64,000 bases of DNA from Ancylobacter rudongensis (GTDB taxonomy: Bacteria; Pseudomonadota; Alphaproteobacteria; Rhizobiales; Xanthobacteraceae): assembly GCF_900100155.1 (NCBI RefSeq), contig NZ_FMTP01000009.1, positions 106,332-170,331 on the forward strand, read 5' to 3'. Shown piece by piece: positions 19,308 to 28,033 of this stretch (its first letter is position 1; each line of letters starts with the position of its first letter). Below the pieces are notes generated by a model. It did not search any database, was not told the DNA's origin, and saw only the letters and a list, made by a program, of their open reading frames with translations. A program made the translations under genes and the position numbers.

Positions 19308-19996
19308 CGCAGCGGGATTCCTGCCTTGGGGAGCACCTTCTGCAGCCGGTGCAGGCCGGCCGAGCAGATCAGCGTCAGGATGAGGAAGATGAGGCCGACC
19401 ATGGTCAGCGGCACGAGATACTCAAAAGTCCGCTCGCCGATCATGTTGGCCAGCGCCATCATGTCGAGCACGGTGATGACGGAGAGCACGGGCGTCTCCT
19501 TGATCATCGCGACCATGTAATTGCCCATGGCGGGCAGGATGCGCGGCACGATCTGCGGCACCACGATGTCGCGATAGGTCTGCATCCGGGTGAGGTTGAG
19601 CGCGGTCGCCGCTTCCCATTGGCCGCGCGGCACCGCCTCGATGCCACCGCGATAAACCTCGGAGGTATAAGCCGAATACTGCAGCCCCAGCGCCAGCGCG
19701 CCGGTGAGGAAGGCGGGCAGGGTCAGGCCATATTCGGGCAGCACGTAATAGAGGAAGAACAGCTGCACAAGCAGAGGCGTATCGCGCAGGAACTCGACCA
19801 CGCAGGCGGTGGTCCAAGACACGCTGCGGAAGCGGCTTCGCCGCAGCATGGCGAAGACCAGCCCCAGCACCAGCGCGATGGCGAAGCCGGCGGCGGCCGC
19901 CTTCAGCGTTACGGTGAGGCCGATGAGGATGATGGGAAGGATCGACCACGCATAGGTGAGCGGGGTCGCGGTGTCCCAGGTGAAGCCGTACATCAT
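19304..19996 (-). CDS. ehuD: Ectoine/hydroxyectoine ABC transporter permease
   Basis: A 230-residue PAAT-family permease with about five membrane helices and the EAA-loop region [25 protein letters not shown] (described by its ends: EAATAL to QIVPR, about 126-150). The N-terminal [19 protein letters not shown] segment and the [16 protein letters not shown] motif are typical of His/Gln-type permeases. It pairs with EhuC to form the channel. Start ATG ATG at 19996/19993; the 3' end overlaps ehuA by 4 bases. Confidence 0.85.
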   Translation of the reverse strand: MMYGFTWDTATPLTYAWSILPIILIGLTVTLKAAAAGFAIALVLGLVFAMLRRSRFRSVSWTTACVVEFLRDTPLLVQLFFLYYVLPEYGLTLPAFLTGALALGLQYSAYTSEVYRGGIEAVPRGQWEAATALNLTRMQTYRDIVVPQIVPRILPAMGNYMVAMIKETPVLSVITVLDMMALANMIGERTFEYLVPLTMVGLIFLILTLICSAGLHRLQKVLPKAGIPLR

Positions 19997-20006
19997 GCCG
20001 GGGCCC

Positions 20007-20672
20007 TCACGAATGCGCCGCGCGCGGGAAGGCCGCGCCGCGCCGGGCCAGCCGCTCGATCAGCCTCATCACCAGCATCAGCACCAGCGACATGGCGAAA
20101 TAGCCGAGCAGGGTCAGCGTGTAGACGCCGGCGCTGTCGAGGGTGAGGTTGCGGATCGACTGGGCGCGGAAAGTGAGGTCGGCGATCGAGATCAGCGACA
20201 CCAGCGAGGACAGTTTCAGCGTCTCGATGGCGAGATTGCCGAAGGCCGGCAGCATCTCGATGATCGCCTGCGGCAGCGTGATGTGGATGAGCGTGTGCAG
20301 CCGTCCGAAGTTAAGGGCGCGCGCCGCCTCGTGCTGCTGCACCGAGACGGAGGCCAGTGCGCCGCGGACGATTTCCGAACCATAGGCGCCGACATGCAGG
20401 GCGAGCACGAGGATGCCGGTCGCCACCGGCTCGAAGCTGATGCCGATCAGCGGCAGCGCGTAATAGAACCAGAACAGCTGCACCAGCAGCGAGGTGCCGC
20501 GAAACAGCTCCGTGTAGCACAGCGCCAGCGTGGAGACGGCGCGCCCACCCTCGACCCGGGCAATGCCGGCGACAAAAGCGAGCACCGCCCCGATCGCGAT
20601 CGCCGCAAGCGTGATCCACGCGGTGACGAACGCGCCCTGCGCCAGCGAGGGCAGATAGGAAACCCACGGCAT
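20007..20672 (-). CDS. ehuC: Ectoine/hydroxyectoine ABC transporter permease
   Basis: A 221-residue PAAT-family permease homologous in plan to the next gene: five hydrophobic segments, the FRGTSLLVQLFWFYYALP motif at about 58-75 and an EAARALNFGRLHTLIHITLP EAA loop. It forms the heterodimeric membrane channel with EhuD. Ten bases separate the two permease genes. Upstream lies an intercistronic hairpin after the binding-protein gene, so permease mRNA is probably less abundant than ehuB mRNA. Confidence 0.85.
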   Translation of the reverse strand: MPWVSYLPSLAQGAFVTAWITLAAIAIGAVLAFVAGIARVEGGRAVSTLALCYTELFRGTSLLVQLFWFYYALPLIGISFEPVATGILVLALHVGAYGSEIVRGALASVSVQQHEAARALNFGRLHTLIHITLPQAIIEMLPAFGNLAIETLKLSSLVSLISIADLTFRAQSIRNLTLDSAGVYTLTLLGYFAMSLVLMLVMRLIERLARRGAAFPRAAHS

Positions 20673-20706
20673 CGTCAGCTCCCGGTGTGAGCGTCGATAA
20701 AGGCGG

Positions 20707-20736
20707 CCCCCGCCGGGGCGCTGCCTCCGGCGGGGG
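20707..20736 (-). other. Intercistronic hairpin between ehuB and ehuC
   Basis: Plus-strand arms CCCCCGCCGG (20707-20716) and CCGGCGGGGG (20727-20736) form a perfect 10-bp stem with a 10-base loop. It sits directly after the solute-binding-protein gene. Such structures commonly protect the upstream message from 3' decay or attenuate read-through into the permease genes; the effect here is inferred. Confidence 0.6.
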
Positions 20737-20760
20737 ATGCGGTCCAGTCAGGGCGCGGCG

Positions 20761-21612
20761 TTACTTGCCGGCGCAGAGATCGGCGACCTTGCGGTCCGCC
20801 GCGGCCTTGATGCTCTCCGGCGAGAGGCCGTAATTGGCTAGGATCTTCTTGTACTCGTCGGTGGTGCGGAACTCGACGAGGGCGGCGTTGAACGCCTCAT
20901 AGAGTTCCTTGTCCTCGGGGCGGAAGGCGAAGCCGCCAAAGTTGCGCACCGGCTTGCCGTCCACCACAGGGTCGGTGAAGGGTGCTACCTGCTCGACGCC
21001 GTCCTGCCCCTTGGCCAGCGCGGCCACGGTGAGCTCGGTCGCAGCATAGGCGTCGGCGCGGTTGCGCACGGTGGCGAGCGCATCGGCATTGGCGGTGATG
21101 AAGATTACCTGGTCGTCCTTCACGCCAACGGCGCGCAGGAAGTCGATATTGTTGGCGCCGGAGACTACCGCGACCTTGAGCGAGGGGTCCTTGGCGATGT
21201 CGGCATAAGTGGTCAGCTTCTTCGGGTTGCCGGCCTTCACCAGCAGCCCTTCGCCATAGGAGGAGTTCGGCTCGGTGAAGGCGACCTGCTTGCAGCGCTC
21301 GGGCGAGATGTTCTGCTCGGCGGCGACGAAATCGTAGCGCTTGGCCTTGAGGCCGGGAATGAGCGTGCCGAACGGCGTCACCGACCAGGTGACATCGGTG
21401 ATGCCCATCTTCTTGAGCACGGCATTGGCGACATCCGGGCCGATGCCGGCCGAGGTGCCGTCATCCTTCATGTAGGAATAGGGCACCTCATTGGCGGTGG
21501 CGGCGCGGATATAGCCCTGCTCCTTCACATCCTTGAGGGTGGTGGCGTTGGCGATGGAGAGGCCACCGGCGAAGGCAAGGGCGGAAAGCCCGGCAATCCT
21601 GATGAACGACAT
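20761..21612 (-). CDS. ehuB: Ectoine/hydroxyectoine-binding periplasmic protein
   Basis: A 283-residue family 3 solute-binding protein with a signal peptide over about the first 23 residues (hydrophobic core LSALAFAGGLSI, cleavage after an A-N-A-type site). The bilobal core shows EVPYSYMKDDGTSAGIGPDV, where aromatic and acidic residues line the ligand pocket, and the FTEPNSSYGEGLLV and GADALATVRNRADAYA-like hinge segments. EhuB delivers ectoines to EhuCD. The start is backed by AGGAG seven bases upstream. Gene context with doeAB and eutBC makes ectoine the likely ligand; the sequence alone would only say polar amino-acid binding. Confidence 0.87.
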   Translation of the reverse strand: MSFIRIAGLSALAFAGGLSIANATTLKDVKEQGYIRAATANEVPYSYMKDDGTSAGIGPDVANAVLKKMGITDVTWSVTPFGTLIPGLKAKRYDFVAAEQNISPERCKQVAFTEPNSSYGEGLLVKAGNPKKLTTYADIAKDPSLKVAVVSGANNIDFLRAVGVKDDQVIFITANADALATVRNRADAYAATELTVAALAKGQDGVEQVAPFTDPVVDGKPVRNFGGFAFRPEDKELYEAFNAALVEFRTTDEYKKILANYGLSPESIKAAADRKVADLCAGK

Positions 21613-21704
21613 CTTGTTCTCCTCTGGTCGGTAGGGGTTCCGAAATTTCTCGGCGGCGCCGTGGTCCGGCGTCCGTGTTGGGCCGCGCGCGGCGGCCGGA
21701 TGGA

Positions 21705-22715
21705 TCAGGCCTCCGTCACCACGGCGAGGACGGAGAGGCAGTCGCCGGCCTTGATCAGGCCCGGCACATGGCGGGCGGCGAGCACGCCGTCCATCGCGGC
21801 GCGGTACTCGGCCGGCGCCTGTCCGGTGCGGCCGATGGGATAGACGCGGGCGACGAGGTCGCCCTTGCGCAGCTTTGCGCCGAGGTCGACCGCGAAGGCG
21901 ATCAGCCCGTCATCGGCCGCGAAGGCGAAGCAGTCGCTTGACGGCATGTCGAGCCAACGCGTGGCGGCGGTCTCGGGTTCACCGGCGAGGATGCCGGCAT
22001 GGCGCAGCAGGTTGGTCGCGCCCCGCCGGGCAATGCCGATGCTGGTCGCGCTCGCCGTGCCGGCGCCGCCGAGCTCGGTGGTGACGAACACCTTGCCCAT
22101 GTCCTCGACCGTGGTGTCGAGCATGCCGACCGCGTCGATCTCCAGCATCCGCATCGAATAGGGGGCGGAAAACGCCGCCACCGCCGCGAAGCAGCGCGCT
22201 TCCTGCGCCTTGTCCGCCAGCTCATGCGCGGCGGCATAGGGCAGGAAGTCGAGCGTCTTGCCGCCGGAATGGAAGTCCAGCACCAGATCGGCCAGCGGCA
22301 CGAGGTGGCGGGTGACGAAATCGGCGATCTTTTCCGTCACCGTGCCGTCCGGGCGGCCAGGAAAGCTGCGGTTGAGGTTGCCGCGGTCGATCGGCGAGGT
22401 CCGGGTGCCGGCGCGAAAGGCCGGGTAGTTCAGCGCCGGCACGAGGATGATGCGCCCCTGCACCTGTTCCGGCCGCAAGCTGCGCGCCAGCTCGAACAGG
22501 GCGGCCGGTCCCTCATATTCGTCGCCATGATTGGCGCCGGTGAGCAGGGCGGTCGGGCCCTCGCCATTGGCGATGACGCAGATGGGGATCATCACCGAGC
22601 CCCAGGCGCTGTCGTCACGGCTATAGGGCAGACGCAGATGGCCGTGCTGCACACCTTTCGCGGCGAAATCGACCGTCGGCGTGATGGGCGAGGGGCGCGG
22701 GGACGCGGTCAGCAT
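21705..22715 (-). CDS. doeB: N-alpha-acetyl-L-2,4-diaminobutyrate deacetylase DoeB (EutE)
   Basis: A 336-residue succinylglutamate desuccinylase/aspartoacylase-family zinc hydrolase. GANHGDEYEG (His and Glu zinc ligands, about 59-68) and VLDFHSGG (third ligand His) are intact, with the substrate-binding RGNLNRSFPG between them and the catalytic Glu in TTELGGAG. DoeB removes the acetyl group from N-alpha-acetyl-L-2,4-diaminobutyrate produced by DoeA. It starts 4 bases after the doeA stop. The doeA-doeB pair is diagnostic for ectoine degradation. A gap of about 90 bp follows before ehuB. Confidence 0.92.
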   Translation of the reverse strand: MLTASPRPSPITPTVDFAAKGVQHGHLRLPYSRDDSAWGSVMIPICVIANGEGPTALLTGANHGDEYEGPAALFELARSLRPEQVQGRIILVPALNYPAFRAGTRTSPIDRGNLNRSFPGRPDGTVTEKIADFVTRHLVPLADLVLDFHSGGKTLDFLPYAAAHELADKAQEARCFAAVAAFSAPYSMRMLEIDAVGMLDTTVEDMGKVFVTTELGGAGTASATSIGIARRGATNLLRHAGILAGEPETAATRWLDMPSSDCFAFAADDGLIAFAVDLGAKLRKGDLVARVYPIGRTGQAPAEYRAAMDGVLAARHVPGLIKAGDCLSVLAVVTEA

Positions 22716-22719
22716 CGCG

Positions 22720-23898
22720 TCACCCCTTCACGAACAGCTGGCGCGGCACGTTGGACAGGCATTCATGCCCGGCCTGCGTGATGGCGATGCTCTCGGTGAT
22801 CTCCAGCCCCATATCCTCCAGCCACAGGCCGGTCATGAAATGGAAGGTCATGCCGGGCTTCAGCTCGGTGCGGTCGCCGGGGCGCAGGCTCATGGTGCGC
22901 TCGCCCCAGTCCGGGGGATAGCTCAGCCCGATCGGGTAGCCGGTGCGGTTGTCCTTGATGATCCCGTACTTCTTCAGCACCGCGAAGAAGGCGTTGGCGA
23001 TGTCCTCGCAGGTGTTGCCGGGCCGGGCGGCGGCAAGGCCGGCTTCCATGCCCTCCAGCGTCGCCTTTTCGGCGTCGAGAAAGGCCTGTGTCGGCGTGCC
23101 GAGGAAGACGGTGCGCGAGAGCGGGCAGTGATAGCGCTTATACGCGCCGGCAATCTCGAAGAAGGTGCCCTCGCCGATCCGCATCGGCTTGTCGTCCCAG
23201 GTGAGATGCGGGGCGGAGGCATCCGCCCCCGACGGCAGCAGCGGCACGATGGCGGGATAGTCGCCGCCGAACTCGGCGGTGCCGCGAATGCCGGCATCAT
23301 AGATCTCGGCCACGAGGTCGCATTTGCGCATGCCGGGCTCGACCACCTCGACAATGCGCTGGTGCATCAGTTCGACGATGCGGCCGGCCTTGCGCATATA
23401 GTCGAGTTCGGTCGGGCTCTTGACCGCGCGCTGCCAGTTCACCAGCCCGCCGGAATCGGTGAAGCTTGCATTGGGCAGGTGCTTGACCAGCGAGGCGAAG
23501 GCGGCAGCCGAGAAGTAGTAATTGTCCATCTCCACCGCGATGGAGCCCTTGTCCCAGCCGCGCTCGGCGATGATCTGCGACAGCAGGTCCATCGGGTGGC
23601 GCTCGGTCGACTGCACATAGTGGTCGGGATAGCCGATGATGTTGTCATGGCCGAGATAGGCGGTGCGCTTCGCGCCGTTCGCGTCCTGCTTGCGGCCGTA
23701 CCACACCGGCTCGCCGGTCGGGGGCACCAGCACGCACTGATGGACATAGAACGACCAGCCATCATAGCCGGTCAGCCAGTGCATGTTGGAGGGGTCGGTG
23801 ACGACCAGCAGGTCGATGCCGGCCTTGTCCATCGCCGCGCGGGTCTTGGCGAGGCGCTCGGCATATTCCTCGCGGGAGAAGTTGAGGGTGACGGTCAC
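22720..23898 (-). CDS. doeA: Ectoine hydrolase DoeA (EutD), M24 peptidase-like
   Basis: A 392-residue protein of the creatinase/prolidase-like M24 fold. The N-terminal creatinase domain (MHWLTGYDGWSFYVHQCV) and the C-terminal pita-bread domain (RIGEGTFFEIAGAYKRYHCPLSRT in part; then PGMTFHFMTGLW and ITESIAITQAGHECL) are recognisable. DoeA opens the ectoine ring to N-alpha-acetyl-L-2,4-diaminobutyrate. It overlaps the eutC stop by 4 bases and leads straight into doeB. This is the committing enzyme of the operon. Confidence 0.93.
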   Translation of the reverse strand: MTVTLNFSREEYAERLAKTRAAMDKAGIDLLVVTDPSNMHWLTGYDGWSFYVHQCVLVPPTGEPVWYGRKQDANGAKRTAYLGHDNIIGYPDHYVQSTERHPMDLLSQIIAERGWDKGSIAVEMDNYYFSAAAFASLVKHLPNASFTDSGGLVNWQRAVKSPTELDYMRKAGRIVELMHQRIVEVVEPGMRKCDLVAEIYDAGIRGTAEFGGDYPAIVPLLPSGADASAPHLTWDDKPMRIGEGTFFEIAGAYKRYHCPLSRTVFLGTPTQAFLDAEKATLEGMEAGLAAARPGNTCEDIANAFFAVLKKYGIIKDNRTGYPIGLSYPPDWGERTMSLRPGDRTELKPGMTFHFMTGLWLEDMGLEITESIAITQAGHECLSNVPRQLFVKG

Positions 23899-24908
23899 GC
23901 GATGTCTCCGGCTGCGGCCTTGGTGTCGATGGGGCGCCCGGCGCCGGCGTCGCGCGCACGGGCAAGGGCGAGATTGGCGATAGCGGTGTCCTGCACGCCG
24001 GTGCCGGTGAGGTCGGCCAGCGTGATCTCGTCCGGGCTTGTGCGGCCTGTCGCGGTGCCGGCGATCACCTCGCCCAGCTCGGCGAAAGCGGCATCGGCGG
24101 GGATGAGCCCGGCGGATAGGGCGTGGTGCAGCTCGCCCAGCCGCCGGGTCTGGCTCAGCCGGTCGGCGATGTAGGTGACGCGGGCGAAGGCGGCGGGGTC
24201 GATCTCGTTCTTATGCTCGCTGTCCGCGCCCATGGCGGTGACGTGCTGGCCCGGCTCCAGCCACTCCGCCTTGAGGATCGGCCGCTCGGCCGGGGTGGTG
24301 GTGACGACGATGTCGGCGCCGCGCACGGCCTGCTCGGGATCGGCGCTGGCGATGACGGGAAAGCCGAGGCGTGCGGTGAGATCGCGGGCGGTGGCGGCCG
24401 CCTTCGCCGCATCGCGGGCCCAGATGCGGGCCTCGCGAATGGGGCGCACGAGCGTGAGCGCTTCCAGCTGCAGCCTTGCCTGCATGCCGGCGCCGAGGAT
24501 CGCGGCGACGCTCACCTCGGGGCGCGCGAGATGCCGGGCGGCGACCGCGCCGGCGGCGGCGGTGCGCACATCGGTGAGATAGCCATTGTCCAGCAGCAGC
24601 GCCTCGACCAGCCCGGTCCGGGTGCTGAACAGGATCATCAGCCCGTTAAGGCTCGGCAGGCCGAGCAGGGGATTGTCGAAGAAGCCAGGGCTGACCTTGA
24701 TGGCGAAGCCGTCGAGGCCGGGGACATAGGCGGTCTTCACATCCACTTCGCCGCGATGCTCGGGAATGTCGAGCCGCAGGATCGGCGGCATGGCCACGGG
24801 CTTGGTCACCAGCGCGGCAAACGCCGCCTCAATGCCGTCGACGGCGCTGGCGTCCAGCCCGATGATCGGGCGCAGGTCGGTCTCGGTGAGGACGAGCATG
24901 CGGCTCAT
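23895..24908 (-). CDS. eutC: Ectoine utilization protein EutC (ornithine cyclodeaminase/mu-crystallin family)
   Basis: A 337-residue ornithine cyclodeaminase/mu-crystallin protein with the VKVSPGFFDN-type N-terminal substrate region, the GAGMQARLQLEAL nucleotide-binding glycine motif at about 139-151, and VTTTPAERPIL. In hydroxyectoine catabolism EutC is thought to act with EutA and EutB in converting hydroxyectoine to ectoine; its precise reaction is less firmly established than those of DoeA/B. Both ends overlap neighbours by 4 bases (eutB upstream, doeA downstream), so the genes are translationally coupled. Confidence 0.88.
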   Translation of the reverse strand: MSRMLVLTETDLRPIIGLDASAVDGIEAAFAALVTKPVAMPPILRLDIPEHRGEVDVKTAYVPGLDGFAIKVSPGFFDNPLLGLPSLNGLMILFSTRTGLVEALLLDNGYLTDVRTAAAGAVAARHLARPEVSVAAILGAGMQARLQLEALTLVRPIREARIWARDAAKAAATARDLTARLGFPVIASADPEQAVRGADIVVTTTPAERPILKAEWLEPGQHVTAMGADSEHKNEIDPAAFARVTYIADRLSQTRRLGELHHALSAGLIPADAAFAELGEVIAGTATGRTSPDEITLADLTGTGVQDTAIANLALARARDAGAGRPIDTKAAAGDIA

Positions 24909-25921
24909 GCGGGCGCTCCGTTGACGAGGCGGCGGTGCAAAGCGGTGTCGATATTGCCGCCGGAGAGGATGAGCGCGGCCGGCCCGTGCGGGCGGACCTT
25001 GCCGGCGCGCAGGGCGGCGATGCCCACGGCGCCGCCGCCCTCCGCCGTCTCGCCTTCCTCGCGGGCGGCGTGGCGGATGCCGGCGGCGATCTCGTCCTCG
25101 CTGACGAGGACGACCTCATCGAGCAAGGCGCGGCACAGCGGAAAGGTGAAGCGGTTGGCAAGGCCGATACCGCCGCCGAGCGAATCCGCCAGCGTCTCCT
25201 CCTCCACCACATCGACCGGCCGGCCGGCAGTGAGCGAGGCGGCCATGGCGGCGCCCTTCTCCATCGAAACGCCGATGATGCGCACATTCGGGCGCAGGGT
25301 CTTGACCGCCAGCGCGATGCCGGCGGCCAGCCCGCCCCCCGACAGCGGCACGAGGACAAGCGCGAGCTCCGGCAGGTCCTCGACCAGTTCAAGGCCGATG
25401 GTGCCCTGTCCGGCGATCACGTCCGGATGGTCGAAGGGCGGGATGTTGGTGAGGCCACGCGCGGCCACCAGTCGTTCGACCTCGGCCTGCGCATCGTCCT
25501 GCGAGCGGCCGACGATCCGCACCTCGGCGCCGAGCGCGCGCACCGCCTCGACCTTGTTCAGCGGCACCAGGGCGGACATGCATACGATCGCCGGCACCCC
25601 GGCCTCGCGGGCGGCATAGGCGACGGCGCGGCCATGATTGCCGGTGGAGGCGGTGACGAGCCCGCGCCCACGTGCCGCCTCGTCCAGCGCCAGCACCGCG
25701 TTCATGGCGCCGCGCAGCTTGAAGGCGCCGACCGGCTGGCGGGTTTCCAGCTTGAGATGGATGGGTTGGCCCGTTAGCGCCGCCAGCGACGAGGAGGCGA
25801 CCAGCGGCGTGCGCGCCACCCGGCCGGTGATGCGGCCGGCGGCGGCCTCGACGCTGGCGAACGCGACCGGAAGGCCGGGCGCGGCGGCGTGAAGGGAGCC
25901 TTGCGTGGCGTGCTGCGACAT
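24905..25921 (-). CDS. eutB: Hydroxyectoine utilization dehydratase EutB (threonine dehydratase-like, PLP)
   Basis: A 338-residue fold-type II PLP enzyme: LKLETRQPVGAFKLRGAMNAV contains the Schiff-base Lys (about residue 56 of this start), TASTGNHGRAVAYAA is the Asn-loop and VPLSGGGLAAGIA the phosphate-binding glycine loop. EutB is proposed to dehydrate hydroxyectoine during its conversion to ectoine. I place the start at ATG 25921, because a TTGACA promoter-like element at 25970-25975 would put the mRNA start downstream of the earlier in-frame candidates (25960/25963), which also lack a Shine-Dalgarno; AGAGG lies 12 bases before 25921. First catabolic gene of the operon. Confidence 0.87.
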   Translation of the reverse strand: MSQHATQGSLHAAAPGLPVAFASVEAAAGRITGRVARTPLVASSSLAALTGQPIHLKLETRQPVGAFKLRGAMNAVLALDEAARGRGLVTASTGNHGRAVAYAAREAGVPAIVCMSALVPLNKVEAVRALGAEVRIVGRSQDDAQAEVERLVAARGLTNIPPFDHPDVIAGQGTIGLELVEDLPELALVLVPLSGGGLAAGIALAVKTLRPNVRIIGVSMEKGAAMAASLTAGRPVDVVEEETLADSLGGGIGLANRFTFPLCRALLDEVVLVSEDEIAAGIRHAAREEGETAEGGGAVGIAALRAGKVRPHGPAALILSGGNIDTALHRRLVNGAPA

Positions 25922-25946
25922 GAGCTGATGTGTCCTCTCACTTGTG

Positions 25947-25975
25947 ATGGTGCGAGGCATCAAAAATCATGTCAA
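25947..25975 (-). promoter_or_regulatory. Candidate promoter of the eutB-doeD ectoine operon
   Basis: On the minus strand TTGACA (25975-25970) is followed after 17 bases by CACCAT, a weak -10. The surrounding 25960-26000 is strikingly AT-rich for this window. It lies between the enuR stop (26037) and eutB. MocR-type EnuR in other alphaproteobacteria represses the adjacent ectoine operon, so its binding site is expected here. Assignment rests on sequence match only. Confidence 0.45.
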
Positions 25976-26036
25976 TTATTATATTGTAATGATCCAATGG
26001 TGCGCGAACAGGAGTGCCCGTCGCGCGGCGGGGATG

Positions 26037-27491
26037 TCAGCCGATGGCGCCGATGTCGAAGACCGGGGGAAGCTGCTCGAAGGTCTGCCGTACAGTGGTC
26101 AGCGCCTGCGTCAGCGCGGCGGGCGAGAAATGCCCGCCGAGGCAGATGCGGATGCCGCCGCCATGATTGCTGCCGGCGATGAACGGATCGGACGGCGTGA
26201 CCGCCACCCGCCGCTCCGCCAGCGAGCGCACCAGCCCGTCCTCGGTCCAGTGGGGCGGCACTTTGAGCCAGGCGCAGAGCGAGAGCGGATGGGTCGAGGC
26301 GACGTGGGGGCCGAGCGTCGCGGCCACCAGCGCCTGGCGCGCCTGCGCCTCCTCGCGCTGCACGGCGAGCAGGCGCTGCGCCGTGCCGTCCTCGATCCAG
26401 CGCGAGGCGATCTCGGCCAGCAGATAGGCCCCGCTCCAGCTGGTGACGCGCAGGATCGAGGCCGCCCGGATCGAATAATGCGGCGGCACCACGAGATAGC
26501 CGACCCGCAGGCCCGTCAGCACGGTCTTGGTGAAGCTGGTGATGAAGAAGCCGAGATCCGGCACCATCTGGCTGATCGAGGGCAGGGGGGTGTCGATCAG
26601 CGGCTTGTAGACCTCGTCCTCGATCACGAACACGCCGTGGCGCCGGGCGATGGCGGCGATGGCTTCGCGGCGGCCGGGGCCGGCGACATGGCTGGTCGGG
26701 TTGTTCAGCGTGGGGATCAGCACGAGGGCGCGGGGGCTGCCGGTCAGGCACGCCGCCTCGAACGCCTCGGGCAGCACGCCCTCGGCGTCGGTGGGCAGCC
26801 CCTTCAGGCTGAAACCCAGCACATTGGCGAGGCCGATCACGCCATGGTCGGTCAGGTTCTCGGTCAGCACCACATCGCCGGCGCGCACGATGCAGCTCAG
26901 GGCCAGGAACAGGCCATGCGCGGCGCCATTGGTGATGAGGATGCGTTCCGTGCCGGCCTCGACGCCCAGCGGCTTCAGCCAGGCGCGCGCCGCTTCGCGG
27001 TGCGGGTCGAGGCCGGCGATCGGCCGGCAGGCGCCCATGAAAGCGCCATTATCCGCCCGCGCCAGCGCGGCCAGAACGGCACGCGACGCCTCCTCATGCG
27101 CCTGGGTATAGACGCCGCGGACGATGGACAGGTCCACCGCCTCGTCGGGGTTGCGGTCCAGCATCAGGCGGCCGGCGCGCTCGGTGACGCGGGCTTTGAC
27201 GAAGGTGCCGCGGCCGATCTCGCCGGAGAGATAGCCGAGCCGCTCCGCCTCCCGGTAGCTCAGGCTCACCGTCTGCACCGACAGGCCAAGGTCGCGGGCA
27301 AGGTCCCGATGCGTCGGCATCCGGTCCATCGGCTTGAGCACACCGGACTCAATGTCGGCGATGATCCGTTCCGTCAGCGCCGCGTGCTTGGTCTGGCCCT
27401 TGGCTTTGGCGAGGCGGGGCTGCCAGTCCACGCTCTTGCCCAAACCCGTTGCGGCCGGTGCCGCGGCCGGAGGGTGGACTTGACGAAGCAT
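26037..27491 (-). CDS. enuR: MocR/GntR-type regulator EnuR of ectoine catabolism
   Basis: A 484-residue MocR protein. The N-terminal winged helix (about 35-95: RMPTHRDLARDLGLSVQTVS) is of GntR type; the rest is an aminotransferase-I-like fold with NNPTSH, VIEDEVYKPL and SFTKTVLTGLRVGY, whose Lys322 is the expected PLP-binding residue. In Ruegeria-type systems EnuR is a PLP-dependent repressor that senses diaminobutyrate-type intermediates of ectoine breakdown. It is upstream of, and on the same strand as, eutB with a 73-115 bp gap, and is divergent from asnC/doeX with only about 60 bp between starts, so the two regulators may share a control region. Confidence 0.9.
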   Translation of the reverse strand: MLRQVHPPAAAPAATGLGKSVDWQPRLAKAKGQTKHAALTERIIADIESGVLKPMDRMPTHRDLARDLGLSVQTVSLSYREAERLGYLSGEIGRGTFVKARVTERAGRLMLDRNPDEAVDLSIVRGVYTQAHEEASRAVLAALARADNGAFMGACRPIAGLDPHREAARAWLKPLGVEAGTERILITNGAAHGLFLALSCIVRAGDVVLTENLTDHGVIGLANVLGFSLKGLPTDAEGVLPEAFEAACLTGSPRALVLIPTLNNPTSHVAGPGRREAIAAIARRHGVFVIEDEVYKPLIDTPLPSISQMVPDLGFFITSFTKTVLTGLRVGYLVVPPHYSIRAASILRVTSWSGAYLLAEIASRWIEDGTAQRLLAVQREEAQARQALVAATLGPHVASTHPLSLCAWLKVPPHWTEDGLVRSLAERRVAVTPSDPFIAGSNHGGGIRICLGGHFSPAALTQALTTVRQTFEQLPPVFDIGAIG

Positions 27492-27551
27492 CGAATTGTC
27501 TCGTTCTTAAGGGAGGCCATTCATGACATTATGCACGTTCGGGCGCCAAAG

Positions 27552-28007
27552 ATGAAGCTTGATGCCACCGACCACAGGATTCTCGCGGCGCTGCGCCGCG
27601 ACGGGCGGATCACCAAGCTCAAGCTGGCGCAGGAGGTGCATCTCTCCCCGGCGGCGTGCTGGGAGCGGCTGCGCCGGCTGGAGACGGCCGGCATCATCAA
27701 GGGCTACACGGCGATCATCGACCTCGGGGCCGACGAGCCGCGCACGACGGTCATCGTCGAGATCAGCCTTTCCAGCCACCAGCAGGCCGATTTCCGCCGC
27801 TTCGAGGAGGCCGTGGCCCGCGAGCCGGCCATCGTCGCCTGCGACGCCACCGGCGGTGGCATCGACTACATGCTGCGGGTGACGGTGCCGGACATCGACA
27901 GCTACCAGCGCCTCATCGACCGGCTGCTTGAACAGCCGATCGGGATCGGGCGTTATTTCAGCTATGTGGTGACGAAAAGCGTGCCGCTGGGAAGAGGCGG
28001 TACCTGA
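27552..28007 (+). CDS. doeX: Lrp/AsnC-family regulator of the ectoine cluster (AsnC/DoeX)
   Basis: A 151-residue Lrp/AsnC protein beginning MKLDATDHRILAALRRDGR, with helix-turn-helix LAQEVHLSPAACWERLRRLETAGII (described by its ends: LAQEVH to AGII) and a C-terminal AsnC ligand domain (IDYMLRVTVPDIDSYQRLID). AsnC-type regulators accompany ectoine catabolic genes in many alphaproteobacteria and are thought to activate them. An ATG at 27531, nearer a GGGAGG, would add seven residues; the given start matches the typical family N-terminus. It converges on the ribokinase-like gene 26 bp away. Confidence 0.84.
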   Translation: MKLDATDHRILAALRRDGRITKLKLAQEVHLSPAACWERLRRLETAGIIKGYTAIIDLGADEPRTTVIVEISLSSHQQADFRRFEEAVAREPAIVACDATGGGIDYMLRVTVPDIDSYQRLIDRLLEQPIGIGRYFSYVVTKSVPLGRGGT

Positions 28008-28033
28008 CCGGGGCGCGGCGACAGCGCTCAATG

